The notes under the pieces were generated by a model, which saw only the letters and a list, made by a program, of their open reading frames with translations, made no database searches and was not told the DNA's origin. Position numbers and translations under genes: made by a program. 56,540 bases of DNA from JABMMZ01 sp044357345 (GTDB lineage Bacteria; Bacteroidota; Bacteroidia; NS11-12g; UBA955): contig JBIKPR010000006.1 of the NCBI GenBank assembly GCA_044357345.1, forward strand, positions 1 to 56,540, in the 5' to 3' direction. The first letter of the stretch is position 1, and each line of letters opens with the position of its first letter. Positions 48,667 to 56,540 of this stretch are shown here, piece after piece.

Positions 48667-49406
48667 TTTTTATGATTCAATTCGTAGAGTTTTAAATATT
48701 TTACGGTATGATACCAAGCGTTGAGGTATGACCAAATAAAGCCTTCTTTTCCATTAAGGATATTGCCATATACAAAATAGTGTTTCATGAAATATATAGG
48801 GAAAGAAAGTATGCACAAGAGCAAAGAACGGCTTTTGCCTTTCTCTTTTAGTTTTAGTGCACCTGCTTGGGTATAGCTGTTGAATTTTTGAAAATAATGC
48901 TCAAGGTTTTTATAGCTGTAATGCAATACTTTGCCTTTTAGTCGCAAGGTCTTTCCTGAAGTAATAACTTTTTCATGGACCACAGCATCGTTAAAATTTC
49001 CTTTGTCTTTATTAAACAAACGAAGGTGGGGGTAATTGCTTTCTTTTCCATGTTTAAACACTTTTCCAAGGAACACATGTTGAATTGGTAATTCGTAAGC
49101 ACTTATTTCCTCTGATTCATTAAGAGCTAAAATCTCTTGTATGAGCGCATCTTCCATTACCTCGTCGGCATCTAGGTTTAATACCCATGGATGCTGTGTT
49201 TGGGAAACTGCGAATTGTTTCTGGGTTCCAAATCCATCAAATGCTCTTTGAAATACTTTGGCACCAAATGAGGAAGCAATTTCAGCTGTTTGATCACTAC
49301 TGCAATCATCTATTAGAACGATATCGTCACACCAATGCAATTTTTGCAAAGACCGTTTAAGGTTTTCAGCCTCGTTTTTTGCAATGATAATGACTGAGAT
49401 TTGCAT
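48663..49406 (-). CDS. Glycosyltransferase family 2 (WaaE/KdtX-like)
   Basis: The 247-residue protein starts ISVIIIAKNEAENLKRSL and has IVLIDDCSSDQTAEIA and the DxD motif in NLDADEV. The later part (VHEKVITSGKTLRLKGKVLHYSYKNL) matches the WaaE/KdtX group of LPS core glucosyltransferases, and two amphipathic or membrane-associated segments follow (LLLCILSFPIYFMKHY). It is likely to add a sugar to LPS core or a related lipid-linked glycan. It is the first gene of a two-gene unit with the deacetylase. Confidence 0.88.
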   Translation of the reverse strand: MQISVIIIAKNEAENLKRSLQKLHWCDDIVLIDDCSSDQTAEIASSFGAKVFQRAFDGFGTQKQFAVSQTQHPWVLNLDADEVMEDALIQEILALNESEEISAYELPIQHVFLGKVFKHGKESNYPHLRLFNKDKGNFNDAVVHEKVITSGKTLRLKGKVLHYSYKNLEHYFQKFNSYTQAGALKLKEKGKSRSLLLCILSFPIYFMKHYFVYGNILNGKEGFIWSYLNAWYHTVKYLKLYELNHKK

Positions 49407-49410
49407 GCAA

Positions 49411-49418
49411 CAAATATA
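49411..49418 (-). promoter_or_regulatory. -7 promoter element for the glycosyltransferase gene
   Basis: On the minus strand this reads TATATTTG, an exact TAnnTTTG, four bases before the ATG at 49406; a leaderless mRNA is expected. Confidence 0.55.
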
Positions 49419-49436
49419 TTGAATTGAGTCGATATT

Positions 49437-51296
49437 TTAGATTTCAGATAACTCAAGCCAACGGTCGCTTTTGCGGCTAATCAGTTTGTCTAAATCTGCA
49501 ATTTCATCTGCCCATTGGGTTAATACTACATGGTCGGTTGTGCCGCTAACCAGTAAGGTTCCTAGTTCAGTTTTTCTAGATTCTAAGGATTCAATTTCCT
49601 TTTCAATGGTTTCAAGTTCTTTTTGTTCTTTAAAACTTAACTTCTTTTTTGAAACTGGAGCTTCTACAGCTTTTGTTTCTGCTGCTTTCGGCGCAAGCTC
49701 AGGAGTTGCAATAAGTTGGTCAGCTTCCTCTCTGTAATCTGTGTAGTTGCCATAGTAGTCGAGAATTTTACCGTTCTCTTGAAAAACAAAAAGGTGTTCA
49801 ACCAATTTGTCCATAAAGTAACGGTCGTGAGACACTAACAGCAAACAACCATCAAAGCCTACTAAGAAATCTTCTAAAATATTGAGTGTGTCGATGTCCA
49901 AGTCGTTGGTAGGTTCGTCGAGAATTAGGAAGTTAGGATTGCCAACCAATACCTTTAATAGTTGTAGCCTTCTTCTTTCTCCTCCACTTAGTTTAGCCAC
50001 TGGAGTATGTTGCATGGAAGGTGGAAACAAGAACATATCCAATAGCTTTGATACACTAACTTGCTCGCCATTACCCAGGGTAACATATTCTGCAATTTGC
50101 TTTACTTCTTCAATAATTCTATTGTCATCGTTTAAGTCATTGCTGTGTTGGGTGTAATATCCAATTTTCAAGGTTGGCCCATGTATAACCTCGCCACCAG
50201 TTGGTTTTAATTCACCAGTTAGTAAATCCAGTAAGGTTGATTTGCCTACACCATTTCTTCCAACCACCCCTATACGGTCGTTTTTCTTGAATAAATATGA
50301 AAAATCATCGACTAGGCAATTGCTGCCAAAGGTCATTGAGACATGCTCGGCTTCTATTATTTTATTTCCTAAACGGCTGGTGCGAACAGAAATTTCAATT
50401 TCTTTTTTTGATAAATCAACACTTGCTTTGTCTTTAAGTTCGTAAAAAGCCTCGATTCTGCTTTTGGATTTTGTGCCCCTTGCTTTTGGCATGCGGCGCA
50501 TCCATTCCAATTCTTTGCTCATTAAATTGCGCGCTCTTGCTACTTCAGTTGCAAAAACGGCTTCTCTTTGGCTTTTCTTTTCAAGATAGTATGCGTAATT
50601 TCCATTGTGAATATACAATTTGCCACGCTCTAGTTCTAAAATATGGGTGGCCACATTGTCGAGAAAGTATCTATCGTGTGTTACCATAATAAGAGAAATA
50701 TTATGGGCATTTAATAAGTTTTCAAGCCATTCAATTGCCTGTAAATCCAAGTGGTTGGTAGGTTCATCCAAGATTAATACATCGGGTTGTTGAATCAGCA
50801 ATTGAGCAAGTGCAACTCTTTTTTTCTGACCACCACTAAGGCTATCGTTTCTTTGTTTTAAGTTATGGATGCCAAGTTTACCTAAAATTTGAGCAGCTTT
50901 TTGCTCAAAATCCCAAGCATTAAAACGTTCCATTTCTTCTAAAATGTGTTGCATTTTATCGGCAGGATAGTCCATGTCAACAATGGCTTTTTCGTATTCT
51001 TTAACCAAATTAAGAACTGGATTGCTGTCGCTAAAGAGGCTTTCTTCTATGGTTTTATTTGGGTCAAGTTCTGGCTCTTGGGGAAGGTAGCCAAAGATTA
51101 AACCTTTGGTTTTTCCAACTTCGCCTCCATCTGGGAGTATTTGCCCACAGATAACTTTAAGTAATGTAGATTTTCCAGTTCCATTGCTTCCTACTAAAGC
51201 AAGTTTTTCGCCTTTGGCTAAACCAAAACTAATTTCTTTAAACAACCATCTTTCGGTGTACGCTTTAGAAATATTCGCCGCTGATATCAGATTCAT
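49437..51296 (-). CDS. ABC-F family ATPase (Uup-like)
   Basis: The 619-residue protein has two ATP-binding cassettes and no membrane part, as in ABC-F translation factors. Walker A loops are GSNGTGKST (36-44) and GRNGVGKST, the signatures are LSGGQKKRVAL and LSGGERRRLQL, and Walker B segments are DVLILDEPTNHLD and NFLILDEPTNDLD. A coiled-coil C-terminal domain (about 545-619, EKEIESLESRKTELG) is of the Uup type, which is linked to ribosome rescue and DNA or transposon precision. A TTG at 51308 lies inside the -7 element, so the ATG at 51296 is used. Confidence 0.94.
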   Translation of the reverse strand: MNLISAANISKAYTERWLFKEISFGLAKGEKLALVGSNGTGKSTLLKVICGQILPDGGEVGKTKGLIFGYLPQEPELDPNKTIEESLFSDSNPVLNLVKEYEKAIVDMDYPADKMQHILEEMERFNAWDFEQKAAQILGKLGIHNLKQRNDSLSGGQKKRVALAQLLIQQPDVLILDEPTNHLDLQAIEWLENLLNAHNISLIMVTHDRYFLDNVATHILELERGKLYIHNGNYAYYLEKKSQREAVFATEVARARNLMSKELEWMRRMPKARGTKSKSRIEAFYELKDKASVDLSKKEIEISVRTSRLGNKIIEAEHVSMTFGSNCLVDDFSYLFKKNDRIGVVGRNGVGKSTLLDLLTGELKPTGGEVIHGPTLKIGYYTQHSNDLNDDNRIIEEVKQIAEYVTLGNGEQVSVSKLLDMFLFPPSMQHTPVAKLSGGERRRLQLLKVLVGNPNFLILDEPTNDLDIDTLNILEDFLVGFDGCLLLVSHDRYFMDKLVEHLFVFQENGKILDYYGNYTDYREEADQLIATPELAPKAAETKAVEAPVSKKKLSFKEQKELETIEKEIESLESRKTELGTLLVSGTTDHVVLTQWADEIADLDKLISRKSDRWLELSEI

Positions 51297-51305
51297 TTTA
51301 TCTTG

Positions 51306-51313
51306 CAAAGGTA
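51306..51313 (-). promoter_or_regulatory. -7 promoter element for the ABC-F gene
   Basis: On the minus strand this reads TACCTTTG, an exact TAnnTTTG, nine bases before the ATG at 51296. Confidence 0.6.
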
Positions 51314-51370
51314 GTCTAAAAAAGGCAGTTTACTTGCCATAAGAACTTTGGTATTCTTATTTAATCTCTT

Positions 51371-51378
51371 CATTTTTG
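51371..51378 (+). promoter_or_regulatory. Candidate -7 element for the bestrophin gene
   Basis: CATTTTTG is one mismatch from TAnnTTTG and ends seven bases before the ATG at 51386. Confidence 0.4.
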
Positions 51379-51385
51379 CATTTGT

Positions 51386-52249
51386 ATGGTAATCTATAAT
51401 CCAAAAGATTGGTGGAAATTAATTTTGAGCTTCCCCAAAAGTGATACATTCCGAATAATGTTGCCTGGCATATTCGGAATTGCAGTGTATACTTTTGTAA
51501 TTGTATATACAGAAAGGGAGCTTATACATGCCCATTTTAACAACACAACAACGATTCACGCTATGGTGGGTTTTGTGCTCTCTATGCTTTTGGTGTTCCG
51601 CACCAATACTGCTTATGATAGGTGGTGGGAAGGCCGAAAAGCCTGGGGAGGATTTGTAAACAGTTCTAGAAATTTGGCCATTAAATTAAGCGCAATCATT
51701 AAAGATGCCGATGATAGGAATACATTGAAGATTTTGATTCAGAATTTTATCAGTAGTAGCAAGTCACATTTGCGTTCGGAGGTCACTGAAAATGATTTAA
51801 TCGCCTCAGATAAATATTCTGTAGATGAAATTTTAGAAGCCAAGCACGTGCCCAATTATTTGATGAAGAAATTGGTGTTTGAATTAAATGGGCATTTAGA
51901 AAGTGGAAAAATGAGTTCAACCCAAATGCTTATGATCAATTCGGAGATTCAATCGTTTTCTGATAATTTGGGGGCTTGTGAACGGATTAAAAAGACGCCA
52001 ATTCCGTATTCTTACAGCATCTTTTTAAAGAAAATAATATTTATTTACATTGCTTCAATGCCATTCGGATTTGCAATGGAGTTTGGCTATTGGTCAATCT
52101 TTATAGTTTCTATGTTGTTTTATATTTTTGCTAGTATTGAATTAATCGCAGAAGAAATTGAGGATCCCTTTGGTAATGATGACAACGATTTGCCGACTGA
52201 TCAAATTTCAGAAGTAATCAAGCAAAATCTCGATGAAATAATGGCATAA
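51386..52249 (+). CDS. Bestrophin family channel protein
   Basis: The 287-residue protein has the bestrophin family blocks: the first helix FRIMLPGIFGIAVYTFVIVY, then GFVLSMLLVFRTNTAYDRWWEGRKAWGGFVNSSRNLA (the best conserved part), CERIKKTPIPYSYSIFLKK and ASMPFGFAMEFGYW. Bacterial homologues are pentameric ion channels or anion/cation pores in the inner membrane. It starts 77 bases from the divergent ABC-F gene and stands alone. Confidence 0.92.
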   Translation: MVIYNPKDWWKLILSFPKSDTFRIMLPGIFGIAVYTFVIVYTERELIHAHFNNTTTIHAMVGFVLSMLLVFRTNTAYDRWWEGRKAWGGFVNSSRNLAIKLSAIIKDADDRNTLKILIQNFISSSKSHLRSEVTENDLIASDKYSVDEILEAKHVPNYLMKKLVFELNGHLESGKMSSTQMLMINSEIQSFSDNLGACERIKKTPIPYSYSIFLKKIIFIYIASMPFGFAMEFGYWSIFIVSMLFYIFASIELIAEEIEDPFGNDDNDLPTDQISEVIKQNLDEIMA

Positions 52250-52285
52250 ATGGTTCAATTCCTTAACAAAAACAAAATATTAACG

Positions 52286-52293
52286 TAATTTTG
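52286..52293 (+). promoter_or_regulatory. -7 promoter element for the LTA-synthase-like gene
   Basis: TAATTTTG is an exact TAnnTTTG, 20 bases before the TTG at 52314. Confidence 0.55.
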
Positions 52294-52313
52294 CCCATTG
52301 AAATAAAGCTTTT

Positions 52314-54152
52314 TTGAAACGTCTAATTCAATTTTTAAAACTGTATCTTTTGTTTTTGGCTGCTTTTGAGGCCATCCGATTGTACTTTATTCTTTACCAT
52401 TATAAATTGTACACGGAATCGCCTTTCATGGTATTTCTGCAAACAGCTTTCAAAGGTTTTAGGTTGGATTTGTCGGCATCAGCGTATTGTTTAATGCCAA
52501 TTTTCTTAGTCTTATTTATAGAAAATATTTTCAGAAAAAAGAGCAATAAATGGATTTTAAGAACTCTTTTGATTTTTGAGTTCAGTTTGATTTTTGCGAT
52601 TGGGATTTCTGACCCAGAATTGTATGCTCAATGGGGTAATAAATTTAACAATCAGGTTTTGGTGTACATCAGTCACCCAAAGGAAATGGCTTTATCTGCT
52701 GGTTCGGCAAATTGGTTGAAAACAGTTTTGTTTGTGCTTGTTTTGTTGCCGGTTTTTTATTTTATATTGATAAAGTTGTTTAAGATATTAGAGAAAAAGA
52801 TTGATTATTCGTGGCAATATGGAACCATTACCTTTATATGGATGGGTGTGAATTTTATTTTTTTAAGGGGTGGAGTTGGTGTTGCAACCATTAGTCAAAC
52901 AAGCGCTATATATGCACCAAAACAAATATACAATGCCACTGCGGTTAATAGCTTTTGGAATGCTTTGTATTATTTGGTTAATGATACAAGAACTTTGTAT
53001 GGTGATGAATATATTGTGCTTGAACAATCAGAAGCGAAGAAGCTTTTTGAACTGCAATTTGAAAAGGCATATGAACCGTTTGGAATTAGCAATCAAGCAA
53101 AACCAAATATACTTATAGTCGTATTAGAGAGTTTTACGGCATTTGCTAGTGCGTATTATACCGGGGCAAATAACTGCACCCCATATTTGGATCAATTGTC
53201 GGTAGAAAATTTGAGTTTCATGAAATGTTACGCGAGTGGAGATCGCACTGAGAAAGGATTGTTGGCCATCAACAGCGGCTATCCTGCCCAACCTGTTTCC
53301 TCTTTGATTGTTTTTCCAGATAAAGTAAACGTATTACCTGGGTTGGGCAAAGTATTAAAGAAACAAGGATATCATAATACATTTGTATATGGAGGGGATG
53401 CAGAGTTTGCATCAATGAAATCTTATTTCTTAATGCAAGGTTTTGATCAGGTATTAGACAAAAGAGATTTTGATGTCACGTCTTTGAAAAGCAAATGGGG
53501 AGCCCACGATGCAGAGATGTATAGTAAGGCAATTGCTACAATGAATTCTACCCCTCAACCGTTTTATACAATGGCATTAAGTTTAAGTAGCCATGAGCCA
53601 TTTGATGTGCCTTTTGAATCGAACGATCTAAAAAAGGATGAGTGGTATAACTTAAAGAATTCAATTCGTTATGCAGATAAAAGTTTGGGTGATTTTATTG
53701 CCAACTGCAAAAAACAAACTTGGTTTAAGAATACAATTATAGTGATAGTGGCAGACCATGGTCATAATATAGGCGTCAAAGATGTTTATGGTTTTGAAAA
53801 AGAAAAGTTTCAGATTCCATTGTTGATGTTGGGTGGTGCATTAAAAGAAGAATTAAAAGGAAAGAAAATAGAGAATGTGGTTTCGCAAACCATTATTCCA
53901 TCGCTTATTTTGCAAAGCATGCACTTGCCTTTCAATGACTTTAAATGGCAAACAGGCGTTTTAGATTCAAATGGATTTGCACAATACCATTACAACAATG
54001 GATTTGGAAGGGTAAGCAATCATTCTGAATTTGTGTACGATAACAACGGTTTGTCCTCTGGTTTCAAGGGATTAAAATCGGAAGAAGTTAAAATTAAAAA
54101 TCAGGGCAGGGTTTTTCAACAGGTCTTAATTGATGATTTTTTGAAAAAATAA
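52314..54152 (+). CDS. LTA synthase family (sulfatase-fold) membrane protein
   Basis: The 612-residue protein has four to five N-terminal membrane helices (to about residue 190) and a periplasmic sulfatase-like domain with ILIVVLESFTAF, the putative nucleophile Thr312 in GDRTEKGLLAINSGYP, and the metal-site ADHGHNIG (Asp481-His482). Such enzymes transfer phosphoglycerol or phosphoethanolamine to lipids or glycans. The only in-frame start I find is TTG at 52314; there is no ATG before residue 30. It starts a unit that may continue into the small gene at 54172. Confidence 0.9.
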   Translation: MKRLIQFLKLYLLFLAAFEAIRLYFILYHYKLYTESPFMVFLQTAFKGFRLDLSASAYCLMPIFLVLFIENIFRKKSNKWILRTLLIFEFSLIFAIGISDPELYAQWGNKFNNQVLVYISHPKEMALSAGSANWLKTVLFVLVLLPVFYFILIKLFKILEKKIDYSWQYGTITFIWMGVNFIFLRGGVGVATISQTSAIYAPKQIYNATAVNSFWNALYYLVNDTRTLYGDEYIVLEQSEAKKLFELQFEKAYEPFGISNQAKPNILIVVLESFTAFASAYYTGANNCTPYLDQLSVENLSFMKCYASGDRTEKGLLAINSGYPAQPVSSLIVFPDKVNVLPGLGKVLKKQGYHNTFVYGGDAEFASMKSYFLMQGFDQVLDKRDFDVTSLKSKWGAHDAEMYSKAIATMNSTPQPFYTMALSLSSHEPFDVPFESNDLKKDEWYNLKNSIRYADKSLGDFIANCKKQTWFKNTIIVIVADHGHNIGVKDVYGFEKEKFQIPLLMLGGALKEELKGKKIENVVSQTIIPSLILQSMHLPFNDFKWQTGVLDSNGFAQYHYNNGFGRVSNHSEFVYDNNGLSSGFKGLKSEEVKIKNQGRVFQQVLIDDFLKK

Positions 54153-54154
54153 TG

Positions 54155-54162
54155 TACTTTCG
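54155..54162 (+). promoter_or_regulatory. -7-like element TACTTTCG before the LytS operon
   Basis: One mismatch (C for T) from TAnnTTTG, nine bases before the ATG at 54172. The same TTCG variant is seen at 26906-26913. Confidence 0.35.
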
Positions 54163-54171
54163 TGAAATAAA

Positions 54172-54393
54172 ATGCGATTTTCTGATTGGTCACATAAAAA
54201 GTGGTTTTCATGGATATTGATAGCGGTATTGCTAGTTTCTAATGTAATTTCGTACCGTATAGCCAATAATTATTTTTCAAGAATTAGCCCAAATGATACA
54301 GAAGAGGTTAGGGTAGAAAGCAGCATGTTGGGTAGTGGTGCCAAAGTAATTGATTGGGCAAAAGAAATACTTCGTTTTTTTAGAAATCCATAG
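54172..54393 (+). CDS. Small membrane protein upstream of the LytS kinase
   Basis: The 73-residue protein has a polar start with aromatic residues (MRFSDWSHKKWFSW), one membrane helix (about residues 13-30, ILIAVLLVSNVISY) and a periplasmic or cytoplasmic tail of about 40 residues. I do not recognise the family. The stop directly precedes the ATG of the LytS gene (zero-base gap), so the two are coupled and the protein may modulate the kinase. Confidence 0.7.
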   Translation: MRFSDWSHKKWFSWILIAVLLVSNVISYRIANNYFSRISPNDTEEVRVESSMLGSGAKVIDWAKEILRFFRNP

Positions 54394-55458
54394 ATGAAAC
54401 CTGTAATTAATCGGTTTTTTTCAGACGCCATCAAGGGCTTTAACCATTATAAAATATACCATTTTATATTTTGGTTAATTTATATTGGTTTTTGGTCTGT
54501 TTTAATCGGCTCAGATGTTTCATGGAGACAAGCCATTGTAAGTGCTTGGGTGTTTATTTTCTTTCACATTTTGGTCAGTTATTTTAACAATTACTTTTTG
54601 ATTGAGTGGTTTTTGTTTAGGAGACAATACATTGCATATTTTTTAAGTTTATTTTTATCGATACTGTTGGTGTGTTTTCCATTGGCCATTGCCTCGTATT
54701 TATATGTGCCATTGACCGAGGAGAGTATAGCCAATATTTGGACACTGCAATTTTTTATTTATAATTTCTTAACGATTCTGTTTACGGTCTTGTTAACGGC
54801 TTCAATTAAATTGTTTAGGAACTGGTTTTTGAAAGAGCAAACCAATAAAGAACTGCAGAAATTAAATATTGAAAATGAACTGCGTTTTTTAAAGTCACAG
54901 ATCAATCCCCATTTCTTATTTAACAATTTAAATAATTTATATGCCCTGACTCTAAAAAATTCGGAATTGGCGCCAGATGCTGTCTTGAAGCTCTCAAATA
55001 TTTTGCGCTTTGGTTTGTATGAAAGTCAGAAACAAAAAGTGCCTATTGAGGATGATATTCAATTTGTTCGCGATTACATCGAATTGGAAAAGTTGCGTTT
55101 AGGCGATAGGACCGACATTCAATTGGATGTGGAAGGCAGTACTTTTGGCAAAATGATAGAACCTTTTCTTTTCATTAACTTTATTGAAAATGCATTTAAA
55201 CACGGGGCAAATCCCAGTTTAGGTAAATCGTATATTCATATTAAGTATTTGATTGATACCCAAAACCACCAATTAATTTTCAGTATTTCAAACAATAAGC
55301 CGGGGGCATTAAACAATTTGGACAAAGACAAAGTTGGAGGAATTGGTCTGAAAAATGTGCAAACCCGTCTGAATATTTTGTATCCTGCTAAACACGAACT
55401 TAACATTGTTGACGATAAAGAAAACTATTCAGTTACCCTAATTTTACAGACAGTATGA
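54394..55458 (+). CDS. LytS/YehU-type sensor histidine kinase
   Basis: The 354-residue kinase has four predicted membrane helices (about residues 22-140) without a large sensor domain. The cytoplasmic His kinase region has the phosphorylated His173 in KSQINPHFLFNNLN and an ATPase domain with the N-box NAFKHG and GGIGLKNVQTRL. It overlaps the LytTR regulator by four bases, so the two form a classic pair. The signal is unknown; a membrane-embedded ligand or a change in the membrane is likely. Confidence 0.93.
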   Translation: MKPVINRFFSDAIKGFNHYKIYHFIFWLIYIGFWSVLIGSDVSWRQAIVSAWVFIFFHILVSYFNNYFLIEWFLFRRQYIAYFLSLFLSILLVCFPLAIASYLYVPLTEESIANIWTLQFFIYNFLTILFTVLLTASIKLFRNWFLKEQTNKELQKLNIENELRFLKSQINPHFLFNNLNNLYALTLKNSELAPDAVLKLSNILRFGLYESQKQKVPIEDDIQFVRDYIELEKLRLGDRTDIQLDVEGSTFGKMIEPFLFINFIENAFKHGANPSLGKSYIHIKYLIDTQNHQLIFSISNNKPGALNNLDKDKVGGIGLKNVQTRLNILYPAKHELNIVDDKENYSVTLILQTV

Positions 55459-56174
55459 GCAAAATTTTAAAATGCATGGCTATCGACGATGAGCCATTGG
55501 CACTAGAGGTTATGGAAGCGCACATCAAAAAATGCGACAACCTAAAACTAATCGCTAAGTGTTCAAATGCAATTGAGGCTTCTGAAGCCATTCAGAACGA
55601 AAAACCAGATTTGATATTCTGTGACATCCACATGCCAGAAATCAGTGGTATTGATTTTATGAAATCACTCCAAAACAGTGGGATTCTTGTGGTGTTTACA
55701 ACTGCTTACACCGAATATGCAGTTGATGCATTTACTTTAGATGCCCTAGACTATTTGTTGAAGCCAGTATCTTTCGATCGTTTTAAACGTTCGGTTGACC
55801 GTGCAGAGGAGTACTTCTCAATTAAAGATAAAACAGAGCAACCACAAGCGGAAATGAACGATGGATTTATGTTCGTGAAAGCCGATTCTAAGATGATTAA
55901 AATTAACTATGACGAAATTTGGTATGTTGAAGCTTTTGCTGATTATGTTAAAATTTACATTTCAGAAGATAAACGTATTGTTACTTTGCAAACCATGAAA
56001 AATATGGAGCAAAGCTTGCCTGCCAATAAATTTGCTCGTGTTCACAGAAGTTATATTGTTGCAACCAATAAGGTTTTAGCAATTGGAGCACACGAGGTAA
56101 AAGTAGGCAACAAAAATATTCCATTAGGCAAGAACTATAAAGATGCATTTGCACAAAGAATGCAAATTAAATAA
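55455..56174 (+). CDS. LytTR family response regulator
   Basis: The 239-residue protein has a receiver domain with acidic Asp11-Asp12, the phosphoacceptor Asp57 in FCDIHMPE, and Thr/Lys in TTAYTEYA and LKPVSF. A LytTR DNA-binding domain follows (about 130-239), recognised by GFMFVKADSKMIKI, YVEAFADYVKIYI and KFARVHRSYIVA. It is coupled to the LytS kinase by a four-base overlap. It is followed by a strong terminator. Confidence 0.94.
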   Translation: MSKILKCMAIDDEPLALEVMEAHIKKCDNLKLIAKCSNAIEASEAIQNEKPDLIFCDIHMPEISGIDFMKSLQNSGILVVFTTAYTEYAVDAFTLDALDYLLKPVSFDRFKRSVDRAEEYFSIKDKTEQPQAEMNDGFMFVKADSKMIKINYDEIWYVEAFADYVKIYISEDKRIVTLQTMKNMEQSLPANKFARVHRSYIVATNKVLAIGAHEVKVGNKNIPLGKNYKDAFAQRMQIK

Positions 56175-56190
56175 TTAAAATTGATTCCAA

Positions 56191-56226
56191 TAAAAAAGTC
56201 CTAGCGTATAACTAGGACTTTTTTTA
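56191..56226. terminator. Bidirectional intrinsic terminator
   Basis: AAAAAAGTCCTAG pairs perfectly with CTAGGACTTTTTT around CGTATAA. It ends the LytTR operon and the converging gene at the right edge. Confidence 0.93.
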
Positions 56227-56246
56227 TGCACTGGGTGTGCTTAGTC

Positions 56247-56540
56247 TTATCTAATCAGTGAAATCATACCACTGTAGTAGTGCCATTTTTTGCGGTTGTC
56301 TCTCACTTTGATGTGGTAATAGTATACACCTTCTTGGCAATCAACGCCATTGTAGGTTCCATCCCAACGCCCTGTGTTGTCTCCGTTGTAGTATATTCTT
56401 TCGCCCCAACGGTTGAAAATATTTAATTCTAATGATATGATTGATGTGAATTTAGGCTCCCAAGCGGTGTTAAATTCATCTTTGTTTGGACTGAATGCAT
56501 TTGGAATGAAGATTCTATAGATATCTAAAACACGAAGCTT
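56247..56540 (-). CDS. C-terminal end of a T9SS type B secreted protein (partial, runs off the window)
   Basis: Only the last 97 codons are in the window; the 5' part lies beyond 56540. The protein end reads RIFIPNAFSPNKDEFN, then LNIFNRWGERIYYN, RWDGTYNG, CQEGVYYYHIKVRD and finally GMISLIR. This is the gliding-motility-associated (type B) C-terminal sorting domain, so the full protein is type IX secretion cargo, probably large and repeat-rich. There is no start codon in the visible part. Confidence 0.92.
   Translation of the reverse strand, partial: KLRVLDIYRIFIPNAFSPNKDEFNTAWEPKFTSIISLELNIFNRWGERIYYNGDNTGRWDGTYNGVDCQEGVYYYHIKVRDNRKKWHYYSGMISLIR

Overview
The window looks like a chromosomal segment of a member of the Bacteroidota. 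It is AT-rich. Its promoters match the Bacteroidota -7 element TAnnTTTG rather than a -35/-10 pair, and Shine-Dalgarno sites are scarce. It encodes type IX secretion cargo with both type A and type B C-terminal sorting domains, DUF4293, DUF983, DUF1573 and META/DUF4377 proteins, LytS/LytTR signalling, and a sigma-ECF gene paired with a membrane-anchored beta-barrel protein. No phage, transposase, CRISPR array or integrase was seen, so this appears to be core genome with a few accessory patches. Genus cannot be told from what is here.

Layout. 1-2400: tRNA-Arg(CCG), decayed tandem repeats rich in CTCTCAC, one Asp-box lipoprotein and palindromic repeats. 2.4-6.7 kb: DUF2130 protein, MnmH (tRNA 2-selenouridine synthase), a secreted DUF4377-META protein and SelD, which is a selenium-to-tRNA module. 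6.8-9.3 kb: RNase H-like YkuK protein, then era and rlmN on the minus strand. 9.5-11.9 kb: carA and eno. 12.0-22.5 kb: a 50-residue membrane protein not annotated by length-limited gene finding, DUF4293, and a long cytochrome c oxidase operon (coxB, coxA, ctaA, ctaB, two subunit III genes, subunit IV, SCO, DUF420, a CPMC small membrane protein, DUF983), followed by an LTxxQ periplasmic protein. 22.7-29.4 kb: a 1353-residue secreted lipase/beta-helix protein, a 33-residue membrane protein plus DUF2892, RidA, a short 3-hydroxyacyl-CoA dehydrogenase and a PKD/type B secreted protein. 29.4-33.3 kb, minus strand: radical SAM/SPASM protein with a flavin reductase, and four DUF1573 paralogues. 33.4-37.4 kb: rsmA, mgtE, CapA-like phosphatase, PEBP lipoprotein. 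37.4-40.9 kb, minus strand: persulfide dioxygenase operon (PDO, HMA, rhodanese, thioredoxin) and a WYL regulator. 41.0-45.9 kb: beta-barrel protein, YdeI-like protein, and an aminotransferase - UDP-glucose dehydrogenase - UDP-xylose synthase operon. 45.9-51.3 kb, minus strand: beta-barrel/anti-sigma-like protein, ECF sigma factor, polysaccharide deacetylase, glycosyltransferase, ABC-F protein. 51.4-56.2 kb: bestrophin, LTA-synthase-like protein, small membrane protein, LytS kinase and LytTR regulator; at the right edge the C-terminus of a type B T9SS cargo.

The strongest new observation is regulatory. Two near-perfect CRP/FNR-type palindromes (TGTGA-N6-TCAC[A/T]) sit at exactly the same distance (36.5 bp from palindrome centre to the last base of the -7 element) upstream of two separate units: the persulfide dioxygenase operon and the 33-residue protein/DUF2892 unit. 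That spacing is what a class II activator needs, so the two loci are probably one sulfur/redox regulon. A second general observation is that many -7 elements end only 4-9 bases before the start codon, several starts being TTG, so many mRNAs are probably leaderless; this was used to correct several gene starts.
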